In this document: positions 56,592 through 64,000 of the stretch, piece by piece
Layout: every line of letters starts with the position of its first letter
Position numbering within the stretch: position 1 is the first letter of the stretch
Source of the DNA: Pseudoxanthomonas suwonensis
GTDB taxonomy: Bacteria > Pseudomonadota > Gammaproteobacteria > Xanthomonadales > Xanthomonadaceae
Direction of reading: 5' to 3'
Length of the DNA stretch: 64,000 nucleotides
NCBI GenBank assembly: GCA_003240695.1
Contig: QFNC01000011.1
Coordinates: 1-64,000, forward strand
Translations under genes and position numbers: made by a program
Notes under the pieces: model-generated
What the model saw: the letters and a program-made list of their open reading frames with translations, nothing else
Told to the model about the DNA's origin: nothing
The model's database searches: none

Positions 56592-58160
56592 ATGCGCATG
56601 ATCATCAAACTGCTGTTGTGGACATTGGCCATCGTGCTGGTGCTGGTGGCCAGCGGCTGGCTGCTGGCGGACTGGCTGCAGCCGCGCGCGGTCGGTGTGC
56701 CCTCGCAGGCGTTGCCGGCGCAGCCCGACCAGACCGATCTGGACCGCGCCGTGGCCCCGCTGCTGTTGCAGCACCCGGGACAATCCGGTGCGGTGCTGGT
56801 GAACGACGGCCTGACGGCTTTCGCGGTGCGCGCGATGACCGCCCGCAGTGCCGGACGCAGCCTGGACCTGCAGTACTACATCTGGCACGACGACATCACC
56901 GGCCGCCTGCTGGCGCGCGAGGCCTGGATGGCCGCCGAACGCGGCGTGCGCGTGCGCCTGCTGCTGGACGATCTGAGCACCAAGGGCAGCGACCGCAAGC
57001 TGCTGGCACTGGACGCGCATCCCAATATCGAACTGCGCGTGTACAACCCCTTGCGCAACCGCACCGGCCTGTTCCGCATCGTGGAGATGGTGCAACGCAG
57101 TTTCAGCCTGAACCACCGCATGCACAACAAGGCCTGGATCGCCGACGGACGCGTGGCCGTGGTCGGCGGCCGCAACGTGGGTGTGGAGTATTTCGATGCC
57201 TCGCACCAGGCCAATTTCCACGATCTGGATGCCATCCTGGTCGGCCCAGTGGTCGACCAGACCAGTGCCATCTTCGACCGTTTCTGGAACAGCGAGGCCG
57301 TGGTGCCGATCCAGGCGCTGGTGCGCAAGCCCCCGCACACGCTGGATGCGATGCTGCGGCAGGTCGATGCCGAAACCACCTCGGCGGAGGCCCGGCGCTA
57401 TCTCGATCGGGTGTTCGCCCGGTTCGATGCCGACGCCTATTTCGATGGCGCGTCCGATGCCGGGAAAGGGGTGCACTGGAGCGCTGCGATGCAGGTGCTG
57501 TCCGACCCGCCGGACAAGCGCGGCGGGCAACGCGACGACTGGCTGATGAGCCAACTGCAGCAGCAGCTGGCTTCGGCCAACCACAGCCTGCAGCTGATCT
57601 CGCCGTACTTCGTGCCGGGCCCGACCCTCACCGGGCACCTGACCAGTCTGGTGGCGCAGGGGCGTCGCGTGGGCATCATCACCAATTCGCTGGCGGCCAA
57701 CGACGTGCTGGCCGTGCACAGCGGCTATCGGCGCTACCGCACCTCGCTGCTGCAAGGTGGCGTGACCCTGCACGAGCTGCGCGCGTCCCGCGGCGGCGAA
57801 CGCGACCCCTCGGCCTTCGGCAGCAGTGGCGCCAGCCTGCACACCAAGGCGTTCCTGGTGGATGGGCAGCGCGGCTTCATCGGTTCGTTCAATCTCGATC
57901 CACGCTCGGCCTGGCTGAACACGGAAATGGGCCTGCTGTTCCACGATGCCGGGCTGGGTGCCGAGCTGGCTGCCGAGTTCGATCACCTGGCCCGCCCGCA
58001 GCTGAGCTACGCGGTGTCGATCCATGCCGACGGCAGCCTGCGCTGGGAAGACGGCAGCACCGATCCGCCCACGTTGTTGACCGACGAGCCCCAAGCCACC
58101 GCAGGCCAGCGCTTCACGGTCGCCGTGCTCGACTGGCTGCCGATCGAATCGCAGTTGTGA
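56592..58160 (+). CDS. Phospholipase D-family protein (cardiolipin synthase C/YmdC-like)
   Basis: A 522-residue membrane-anchored protein with one N-terminal transmembrane helix (about 4-27) and two HKD motifs: HNKAWIADGRVAVVGGRN with H178/K180 and HTKAFLVDGQRGFIGSFN with H417. LDLQYYIWHDDITGRLL and ISPYFVPGPTL complete the two half-domains. The layout resembles ClsC-type enzymes of E. coli, which make cardiolipin from phosphatidylglycerol and phosphatidylethanolamine. Exact substrate is not proven by sequence. Confidence 0.88.
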   Translation: MRMIIKLLLWTLAIVLVLVASGWLLADWLQPRAVGVPSQALPAQPDQTDLDRAVAPLLLQHPGQSGAVLVNDGLTAFAVRAMTARSAGRSLDLQYYIWHDDITGRLLAREAWMAAERGVRVRLLLDDLSTKGSDRKLLALDAHPNIELRVYNPLRNRTGLFRIVEMVQRSFSLNHRMHNKAWIADGRVAVVGGRNVGVEYFDASHQANFHDLDAILVGPVVDQTSAIFDRFWNSEAVVPIQALVRKPPHTLDAMLRQVDAETTSAEARRYLDRVFARFDADAYFDGASDAGKGVHWSAAMQVLSDPPDKRGGQRDDWLMSQLQQQLASANHSLQLISPYFVPGPTLTGHLTSLVAQGRRVGIITNSLAANDVLAVHSGYRRYRTSLLQGGVTLHELRASRGGERDPSAFGSSGASLHTKAFLVDGQRGFIGSFNLDPRSAWLNTEMGLLFHDAGLGAELAAEFDHLARPQLSYAVSIHADGSLRWEDGSTDPPTLLTDEPQATAGQRFTVAVLDWLPIESQL

Positions 58161-58339
58161 ACAGGCGATCAGGCCTCGCACCTGCGCGGCTTTTCTGCAG
58201 CGCACCACGAGCGGACATCGGTGTGGCTTAAACTATGCGGCTTGCGGCAGCGCGCGTGCCTGCCGTCGTTGCGTTCCACCCACCCGGCCGCTTGCGTGCG
58301 CCATCTCGGCGCGCCGGCCCTGCGCAGGAGTCGTTATCG

Positions 58340-59440
58340 ATGTTTGAGGTGCTTGCCAACACCGGCCACGAACAGGTCGTGTACTGCCACAACAAGGATG
58401 CCGGCCTGAAGGCCATCATCGCCATCCACAACACCGTGCTGGGCCCGGCGCTGGGCGGCACCCGCATGTGGCCGTACCAGAGCGAGGAAGACGCATTGAA
58501 GGACGTGCTGCGCCTGTCGCGCGGCATGACCTACAAGAACGCGGTGGCCGGCCTGGACATCGGCGGCGGCAAGGCGGTGATCATCGGCAATCCGGCCACC
58601 GACAAGTCCGAGGCGCTGTTCCGTGCCTTCGGCCAGTTCGTCGATTCGCTTGGGGGCCGCTACATCACCGCCGAGGACGTCGGCATCGACGTGAACGACA
58701 TGGAGCTGGTGTACCGCGAAACCGAGTACGTGACCGGCGTGCACCAGGTGCATGGCGGTTCCGGCGATCCGTCGCCTTTCACCGCCTACGGTACCCTGCA
58801 GGGCCTGATGGCCACGCTGCAGCGCGCCTTCGGCGACGAGGAAGTCGGCAAGTACTCCTACGCCGTGCAGGGTCTGGGCCACGTTGGCATGGAATACGTG
58901 AAGCTGCTCAAGGAACGCGGCGCCAAGATCTTCGTCACCGACATCAACGAAAAACTGGTGGACCGTGCCGTGCACGAATTCGGCGCCGAAGCCGTGGGTC
59001 CGGACGAGATCTACGACGTGCCGGTGGACGTGTATTCGCCATGTGCACTGGGTGGCACCGTCAACGAGCAGACCCTGCCCCGCCTGAAGGCCAAGGTGAT
59101 CTGCGGCGCCGCCAACAACCAGCTGGCCGACGATGCCATCGGCGATGCGGTGGAACAGCGCGGCATCGTGTATGCACCGGATTACGCGGTGAATGCCGGC
59201 GGGGTGATGAACGTGGCCCTGGAACTGGACGGCTACAACCGCGAACGCGCGATGCGGATGATGCGCACCATCTACCACAACCTGACCCGCATCTACGAAA
59301 TCGCGCAGCGCGACGGCATCCCGACCTACCAGGCCGCCGATCGCCTGGCCGAGGAACGCATCAGCGCCATGGGCAAGCTGAAGCTGCCGCTGAGCCACAG
59401 CCAGCCGCGCTTCCGCGGCCGCATTCGCGGCAACCACTGA
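58340..59440 (+). CDS. Leucine dehydrogenase (Glu/Leu/Phe/Val dehydrogenase family)
   Basis: NAD-dependent oxidative deamination of branched-chain amino acids. The 366-residue product from ATG 58340 has GPALGGTRMWPY, the catalytic lysine in DIGGGKAVIIG, ITAEDVGIDVNDME, the Rossmann motif VQGLGHVGMEYVKLL and YAPDYAVNAGGVMNV. Length and motifs fit leucine dehydrogenase better than glutamate dehydrogenase. It precedes isovaleryl-CoA dehydrogenase by 12 bases, which gives a short leucine-degradation operon. Confidence 0.92.
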   Translation: MFEVLANTGHEQVVYCHNKDAGLKAIIAIHNTVLGPALGGTRMWPYQSEEDALKDVLRLSRGMTYKNAVAGLDIGGGKAVIIGNPATDKSEALFRAFGQFVDSLGGRYITAEDVGIDVNDMELVYRETEYVTGVHQVHGGSGDPSPFTAYGTLQGLMATLQRAFGDEEVGKYSYAVQGLGHVGMEYVKLLKERGAKIFVTDINEKLVDRAVHEFGAEAVGPDEIYDVPVDVYSPCALGGTVNEQTLPRLKAKVICGAANNQLADDAIGDAVEQRGIVYAPDYAVNAGGVMNVALELDGYNRERAMRMMRTIYHNLTRIYEIAQRDGIPTYQAADRLAEERISAMGKLKLPLSHSQPRFRGRIRGNH

Positions 59441-59452
59441 GTCCGCGTCCGC

Positions 59453-60610
59453 ATGCGTGCGTTTCCGCTGAACGAGGACATCGACAGCCTGCGCGCTGCC
59501 GTGCAACGCTTCGCCCAGGCCGAGATCGCTCCTTTGGCCGAGCAGATCGACCACGACAACGCCTTTCCGCAGCCGCTGTGGACCAGGCTGGGCGAGATGG
59601 GCCTGTTGGGCATCACCGTGCCCGAGCAGTACGGCGGCAGCGGCATGGGCTATCTGGCGCACCTGGTGGCGATGGAGGAAATCAGCCGCGCCTCCGGTTC
59701 GGTAGGCCTGAGCTACGGCGCGCATTCCAACCTGTGCGTGAACAACCTGTATGTCAACGGCAGCGAGGCGCAACGCGAGAAATACCTGCCCAAGCTCTGC
59801 AGCGGCGAATGGAAAGGCGCGCTGGCGATGAGCGAACCGGGCGCCGGTTCCGACGTGGTCGGCTCGATGCGCTGCACGGCCGAGCGCCGCGGCGACGTGT
59901 GGATCGCCAACGGCAACAAGCTGTGGATCACCAACGGCCCGGAAGCAGATGTGCTGGTGGTATACATGCGCACCGCACCGAAGGAGGCCGGATCGCGCGG
60001 CATGACCGCGTTCATCGTGGAAAAAGGCATGTCCGGCTTTTCCACCGCGCAGAAACTGGACAAGCTGGGGATGCGTGGCAGCAACACCTGCGAACTGGTG
60101 TTCGACGGCTGCGAAATCCCGCACGACAACGTGCTGGGCGAGGTGAACCAGGGCGTGAAGGTGCTGATGAGCGGCCTGAACACCGAGCGCCTGGTGCTGT
60201 CCGGCGGGCCGCTGGGCCTGATGCAGGCCGCACTGGACATCACCCTGCCCTACGTGCGCGAGCGCCGCCAGTTCGATGCTCCCATCGGCACCTTCCAGCT
60301 GATGCAGGCCAAGATCGCGGACATGTACACCGCACTGCAGTCGGCGCGCGCGTTCGCCTACCAGGTGGCCCGCGACTACGATGCCGGGCACAAGAGCCGC
60401 ATCGATGCCGCTGCCTGCCTGCTGCACGCCAGCGAGGCCGCTGTGCAGGTCACCCTGGAAGGCATCCAGGCGCTGGGCGGCAACGGCTACATCAACGAAT
60501 TCGCGACCGGCAGGCTGCTGCGCGATGCCAAGCTGTACGCAATCGGCGCCGGCACCAACGAAATCCGCCGCATGCTGATCGGACGCGAACTGTTCGCCGG
60601 CAACAGCTGA
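59453..60610 (+). CDS. Acyl-CoA dehydrogenase, isovaleryl-CoA type
   Basis: FAD enzyme that oxidises isovaleryl-CoA in leucine degradation. The 385-residue protein has [44 protein letters not shown] and [11 protein letters not shown]; the catalytic glutamate is in [16 protein letters not shown], the position used by isovaleryl-CoA dehydrogenases. The end [19 protein letters not shown] is complete. Convergent with hutU; the integron cassette lies between them. The pairing with leucine dehydrogenase supports the substrate call. Confidence 0.9.
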   Translation: MRAFPLNEDIDSLRAAVQRFAQAEIAPLAEQIDHDNAFPQPLWTRLGEMGLLGITVPEQYGGSGMGYLAHLVAMEEISRASGSVGLSYGAHSNLCVNNLYVNGSEAQREKYLPKLCSGEWKGALAMSEPGAGSDVVGSMRCTAERRGDVWIANGNKLWITNGPEADVLVVYMRTAPKEAGSRGMTAFIVEKGMSGFSTAQKLDKLGMRGSNTCELVFDGCEIPHDNVLGEVNQGVKVLMSGLNTERLVLSGGPLGLMQAALDITLPYVRERRQFDAPIGTFQLMQAKIADMYTALQSARAFAYQVARDYDAGHKSRIDAAACLLHASEAAVQVTLEGIQALGGNGYINEFATGRLLRDAKLYAIGAGTNEIRRMLIGRELFAGNS

Positions 60611-60653
60611 GCGCATTGTTAGTTGCGCTCTATCACCACAGAAGGGAGCTTCA

Positions 60654-61817
60654 ATGCAAACGTCGCAATGGTTTGATGATTATGCCGACCAAGAGGACAC
60701 AATTCAGGTAGACGAGTACGACATAATTGCGGCTCCAAACGATTTCAATGTCCTCACTATCAACAGCTTTATAGAATCTGGGGCTGTGCGAATCCCTGGA
60801 TTTCAGAGAAACTATGTATGGGATTTAGGCAGAGCGTCCAAGCTAATCGAATCACTAATTCTAGGCCTTCCAGTTCCTCAAGTTTTCTTGTATGAGATCG
60901 AAAGAAACAGTTTTCTTGTCATAGACGGCCAACAGCGGCTGATGTCAATTTACTATTTCATCAAACAAAGGTTTCCTCGCGCTGATCGCCGAAGCGATAT
61001 AAGAACAATATTTGATGAGAATGGGCGCGTCCCTGATGAAATAATCCACAACGATAACTATTTTGAGAACTTTAGGCTGAAGCTTTCGAAACCAGGACAA
61101 ATCGATTCCAACAAATTTTCAGGACTCTCTTACCTCACACTTGGATCCTACAAGCCCCAGTTCGAACTGCGCACGATCAGAAACGTCATCATTAAGCAAA
61201 GTTCGCCGCAAGGCGACGACTCATCCATGTATGAAGTCTTTAATCGGCTAAACACGGGTGGCGTAAACCTTAAGCCTCAAGAAATACGCACCAGCATGTA
61301 TCATTCGGCTTTCTACGAAATTCTTTATAGAATTAACGCCGAACCCACTCTGCGCAAATTGTTCGGAAACACCCAGCCAGATATCCACATGAAGGATATC
61401 GAAATCCTTCTGCGGGCTTTCGCATTTCTATTGGATGGGAAAAACTACTCGCCCTCGATGATTCGATTTCTTAACGAGTTCTCCCGCAAAGCACGAGCAC
61501 ACACGGCTCAACAAAACGACTTTCTTAAGGAACTATTTCAGTCTTTCTTAGTATCTGCCGAAGGCTTGCCGGACAACGTATTTCTTAACAGAAGATCCGG
61601 CCGACTGAATGTTGCATTATTTGAGTCTGTATTCTATGCAGCTTCCCGCAATGCTTTTTCAGAACGCCGCCCATTGAGCGGAAGTCTTACAGTCCTGGAG
61701 ATTGAGGCACTGGAGCAGGACTCGAAATTTAATCTAGCAACACAAGAAGGAACAACCCAGACACGAAATGTACGTACGCGCCTAGATCGCGCCGAGAGCC
61801 TGATCTCCGCCCTATAA
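60654..61817 (+). CDS. DUF262 (GmrSD-like/ParB-like) domain protein
   Basis: A 387-residue protein with the DUF262 signatures IPGFQRNYVWD at 47-57 and LVIDGQQRLMSIYYF with DGQQR at 91-95, then YEVFNRLNTGGVNLKPQEIR. DUF262 proteins occur in type IV restriction (GmrSD) and other defence modules. It lacks the C-terminal HNH domain of GmrSD fusions. The HEPN gene starts on the next base after its stop, so the two form an operon. A good Shine-Dalgarno AAGGGAGC precedes ATG 60654. Codon use is unlike the host, which points to transfer. Confidence 0.88.
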   Translation: MQTSQWFDDYADQEDTIQVDEYDIIAAPNDFNVLTINSFIESGAVRIPGFQRNYVWDLGRASKLIESLILGLPVPQVFLYEIERNSFLVIDGQQRLMSIYYFIKQRFPRADRRSDIRTIFDENGRVPDEIIHNDNYFENFRLKLSKPGQIDSNKFSGLSYLTLGSYKPQFELRTIRNVIIKQSSPQGDDSSMYEVFNRLNTGGVNLKPQEIRTSMYHSAFYEILYRINAEPTLRKLFGNTQPDIHMKDIEILLRAFAFLLDGKNYSPSMIRFLNEFSRKARAHTAQQNDFLKELFQSFLVSAEGLPDNVFLNRRSGRLNVALFESVFYAASRNAFSERRPLSGSLTVLEIEALEQDSKFNLATQEGTTQTRNVRTRLDRAESLISAL

Positions 61818-62348
61818 ATGAACACCATCGATCAATTCTATAAAGATGCAATAGATGTTGCAGCGAGCCTGCCTGCCGACCAACCATCGCTGCTGAACAC
61901 GGTCAATAATAATTTACGAAAAGCCCTTTTACTAGCAGCAACGAGCCATTTTGAACACATATTGAGCAACGCGGTAAGCGACGCCTACCAACAGCAGATT
62001 GGAAGCGCCAACCATCTTATTTCATTTGTACGCAACAAGGCAATTTCCAGACAATATCACACTTGGTTCAACTGGAAAGAACGAAATGCAAACCAATTCT
62101 TTGGACTATTCGGTGACGATTTCAAAGAGTGGATGCAGAACAATATCAGGAACTCTCCGGAACTGGCGTCTGCAATTGTAGATTTCCTAGATCTCGGAAA
62201 TGAAAGAAGCAAGTTGATTCATCAAGATTTCGCATCATTTCCATTCGAAAAAACAATCGAAGAAGTGTATAAACAGTACACTTCAGCAAGCGCTTTTGTT
62301 TTTTCATTCTCTACCAATCTCAGAGATTATCTCAGCACACGCACCTAA
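61818..62348 (+). CDS. HEPN-domain protein, putative RNase toxin
   Basis: A 176-residue all-helical protein. The HEPN catalytic motif R-x4-H is present as RSKLIH at 130-135 in the context LDLGNERSKLIHQDF, which fits the RiboL-PSP-HEPN/MAE_28990-like group; the precise family is uncertain. It starts right after the DUF262 stop, and its own TAA overlaps the attC site. In such pairs the HEPN protein is the likely RNase effector and the DUF262 protein the sensor or regulator. This is inference from domain pairing. Confidence 0.75.
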   Translation: MNTIDQFYKDAIDVAASLPADQPSLLNTVNNNLRKALLLAATSHFEHILSNAVSDAYQQQIGSANHLISFVRNKAISRQYHTWFNWKERNANQFFGLFGDDFKEWMQNNIRNSPELASAIVDFLDLGNERSKLIHQDFASFPFEKTIEEVYKQYTSASAFVFSFSTNLRDYLSTRT

Positions 62349-62405
62349 CAAGTCGCTCAAGCCGATACCGCTTCGTGGCACCACGGCTTGACTCGAACGA
62401 TGGCC
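62343..62405 (+). other. attC-like recombination site
   Basis: R'' ACCTAAC (62343-62349), spacer AAGTCGC, L'' TCAAGCCG (62357-62364), a 19-base centre, L' CGGCTTGA (62384-62391), spacer CTCGAAC, then G62399 at the crossover. L'' and L' are perfect complements. The layout and bases are close to the attC of the aadA cassette (AACAATTCATTCAAGCCG on the left side). The final R' reads GATGGCC rather than GTTAGGC because the bases after the G belong to the host target. Confidence 0.75.
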
Positions 62406-62411
62406 GGTGGC

Positions 62412-64000
62412 TCAGACCATCGGCAAGCGCAGCCCCTGCTCTTTCGCGCACGCGATGGCGATGTCGTAACCGGCATCGGCATGCCGCATCACGCCGGTGC
62501 CGGGATCGTTCCACAGCACCCGGGCGATGCGGCGGTCGGCGGCCTCGCTGCCATCGCACACGATCACCACGCCGCTGTGCTGCGAATAGCCCATGCCCAC
62601 GCCGCCGCCGTGGTGCAGCGACACCCAGGTCGCGCCGCCGGCCACGTTGAGCATCGCGTTGAGCAGCGGCCAGTCCGACACGGCATCCGAACCATCCTGC
62701 ATCGCCTCGGTTTCGCGGTTGGGCGAGGCCACGCTGCCGGAATCCAGGTGGTCGCGACCGATCACCACCGGCGCCTTCAATTCCCCATCGCGCACCATCC
62801 GGTTGAACGCCAGGCCCAGCTTGTGCCGCAGGCCCAGGCCGACCCAGCAGATGCGTGCCGGCAGGCCCTGGAAGCGGATCCGCTCGCGCGCCATGTCCAG
62901 CCAGTTGTGCAGATGCGGATCGTCCGGAATCAATTCCTTGACCATGGCATCGGTTTTGTAGATGTCCTCCGGATCGCCGCTCAGCGCCACCCAACGAAAC
63001 GGCCCGATGCCGCGGCAGAACAGCGGACGCACGTAGGCCGGCACGAATCCCGGGAAATCGAAGGCATTCGTGCAGCCGACATCGAAGGCCATCTGTCGGA
63101 TGTTGTTGCCGTAATCGACGGTCGGGATGCCCTGCGCATGGAAGGCCAGCATCGCCTGCACATGCGTGCGCATGCTCTGCTTGGCGGCGTCGCGCACCGT
63201 GTCGGGATCGGTCTTCTGTTCGGTTTCCCAGCGCTCCACGGTCCAGCCGCTCGGCAGGTAGCCGTGCACCGGATCGTGGGCACTGGTCTGATCGGTGACG
63301 CAATCCGGCTTCACGCCGCGCTTGACCAGTTCCGGCAGGATGTCGGCGGCATTACCGAGCAAGGCGATCGACTTCGCTTCGCCAGCCTGCGTGTACTTCG
63401 CGATGCGTGCCAGTGCGTCGTCGATATCGCTGGCCTGTTCATCGACGTACCGGGTGCGCAGGCGGAAATCGATGCTGGCCTGGCGACATTCGATGGTCAG
63501 CGAACAGGCACCCGCCAGCGATGCCGCCAACGGCTGTGCACCACCCATCCCACCGAGGCCGGCGGTGAGAATCCATTTGCCCGCCAGATCGCCGCCGTAG
63601 TGCTGGCGCCCCATTTCCACGAAGGTTTCGTAGGTGCCCTGCACGATGCCCTGCGAGCCGATGTAGATCCAACTGCCGGCGGTCATCTGGCCGTACATCA
63701 TCAAGCCCTTGCGATCCAGCTCGTTGAAGTGCTCCCAGGTGGCCCAGTGCGGCACCAGGTTGGAGTTGGCGATCAGCACCCGCGGCGCGTCCGCATGGGT
63801 GGGAAACACGCCGACCGGCTTGCCGGACTGCACCAGCAGGGTTTCGTCGTCGCCCAGGCTTTTCAGTGTTTCCAGGATCGCGTCGAAGCTGGCCCAGTCG
63901 CGCGCCGCACGGCCGATGCCGCCGTACACCACCAGGTCCTGCGGACGTTCGGCCACCTCGGGATCGAGGTTGTTCTGCAGCATGCGGAACGGCGCTTCGG
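62412..64000 (-). CDS. hutU: Urocanate hydratase (5' end beyond the window)
   Basis: Second enzyme of histidine degradation; uses NAD+ as an electrophile. About 529 of the usual 555 or so residues are visible; the frame is open through the last base of the window. Landmarks are [20 protein letters not shown] at the start, [20 protein letters not shown] for NAD binding, [14 protein letters not shown] and the catalytic cysteine region in [18 protein letters not shown]. It runs toward the integron cassette and ivd. The rest of the hut operon would be to the right. Confidence 0.96.
   Translation of the reverse strand, partial: EAPFRMLQNNLDPEVAERPQDLVVYGGIGRAARDWASFDAILETLKSLGDDETLLVQSGKPVGVFPTHADAPRVLIANSNLVPHWATWEHFNELDRKGLMMYGQMTAGSWIYIGSQGIVQGTYETFVEMGRQHYGGDLAGKWILTAGLGGMGGAQPLAASLAGACSLTIECRQASIDFRLRTRYVDEQASDIDDALARIAKYTQAGEAKSIALLGNAADILPELVKRGVKPDCVTDQTSAHDPVHGYLPSGWTVERWETEQKTDPDTVRDAAKQSMRTHVQAMLAFHAQGIPTVDYGNNIRQMAFDVGCTNAFDFPGFVPAYVRPLFCRGIGPFRWVALSGDPEDIYKTDAMVKELIPDDPHLHNWLDMARERIRFQGLPARICWVGLGLRHKLGLAFNRMVRDGELKAPVVIGRDHLDSGSVASPNRETEAMQDGSDAVSDWPLLNAMLNVAGGATWVSLHHGGGVGMGYSQHSGVVIVCDGSEAADRRIARVLWNDPGTGVMRHADAGYDIAIACAKEQGLRLPMV

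Larger units (their letters stand above)
60619..62399 (+). mobile_element. Integron gene cassette (DUF262-HEPN) inserted at a GAT secondary site
   Basis: The segment starts with TTAGTT after G60618 and ends with an attC-type site whose last base is G62399, next to ATGG of host DNA. It carries two genes in one direction with only 35 bases before the first start, and the second stop TAA lies inside the R'' core ACCTAAC, both usual for cassettes. It is much richer in A and T than its neighbours. Removing it would leave ivd and hutU convergent with a 20-base spacer reading GCGCATTG/ATGGCC, so insertion at G/AT fits integrase use of a GWT secondary site. No integrase gene or attI is in the window. 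Confidence 0.72.

Overview
The window is a GC-rich chromosomal segment of a gammaproteobacterium, most probably of the family Xanthomonadaceae/Lysobacteraceae. The support is the gene order lolB-ispE-tRNA-Gln-prs-rplY-pth-ychF divergent from hemA, the series accA-tilS-dnaE, an Entner-Doudoroff cluster zwf-glk-pgl-edd-eda, a fused isobutyryl-CoA mutase, and proteins ending in domains that look like XVIPCD, the C-terminal secretion domain of Xanthomonadales type IV secretion (X-T4SS) effectors. No phylogenetic computation was possible, so the genus is left open.

Layout. 1-1.6 kb: tRNA-Tyr, tRNA-Gly and tuf on the minus strand behind a good sigma70-type promoter. 1.6-5.7 kb: alkylation repair (AlkB dioxygenase, AlkA-like glycosylase), then a membrane SpoIIE/HATPase regulator coupled to a STAS protein. 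5.8-13.6 kb: an orphan lipoprotein and the minus-strand housekeeping series ychF to a TPR protein. 13.7-22.5 kb: hemA, accA, a TPR membrane protein, tilS, dnaE and a PP2C phosphatase. 23.3-27.6 kb: a putative nuclease effector with its presumed immunity gene and a tandem duplication of the cassette. 27.7-36.6 kb: dnaQ/rnhA/methyltransferase against gloB/mltD/fabI, cysQ-nudE, bioA-rsmE. 36.8-43.4 kb: a decayed effector remnant running in frame into zwf, then the Entner-Doudoroff cluster. 43.4-47.6 kb: small accessory genes, a dead REP-associated transposase, repeats and a truncated esterase. 47.7-50.9 kb: a visibly AT-richer island with a D12 adenine methyltransferase and a PD-(D/E)XK/DGQHR fusion protein. 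50.9-54.4 kb: icmF, with a repeat inserted in its reading frame. 54.5-56.4 kb: a calpain-like putative effector and a lipoprotein. 56.6-60.6 kb: phospholipase D, leucine dehydrogenase and isovaleryl-CoA dehydrogenase. 60.6-62.4 kb: a strongly AT-rich DUF262-HEPN pair ending in an integron-type attC site. 62.4-64 kb: hutU, cut by the window end.

The core genes cover translation (tuf, tRNAs, rplY, pth, tilS, rsmE), replication and repair (dnaE, dnaQ, alkB), cofactor, lipid and envelope synthesis (hemA, accA, fabI, ispE, bioA, lolB), glucose catabolism and branched-chain amino acid/acyl-CoA catabolism (leucine dehydrogenase, IVD, IcmF). The accessory genes are mostly conflict systems. Two, possibly three, loci are interbacterial effector/immunity loci, and two are probable defence modules built around proteins carrying a DGQ(H/Q)R motif.

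The most notable points are: (1) the DUF262-HEPN pair looks like a single integron gene cassette inserted at a non-attI GAT site between convergent ivd and hutU; (2) the effector C-terminus plus immunity gene is duplicated in tandem, both immunity copies carry long poly-G tracts at the same codons, and the second copy is out of frame at the tract; (3) a PD-(D/E)XK-DGQHR protein overlaps a DNA adenine methyltransferase; (4) a calpain-type protease carries a degenerate XVIPCD-like tail next to a lipoprotein; (5) a REP-like repeat is translated in frame inside icmF.
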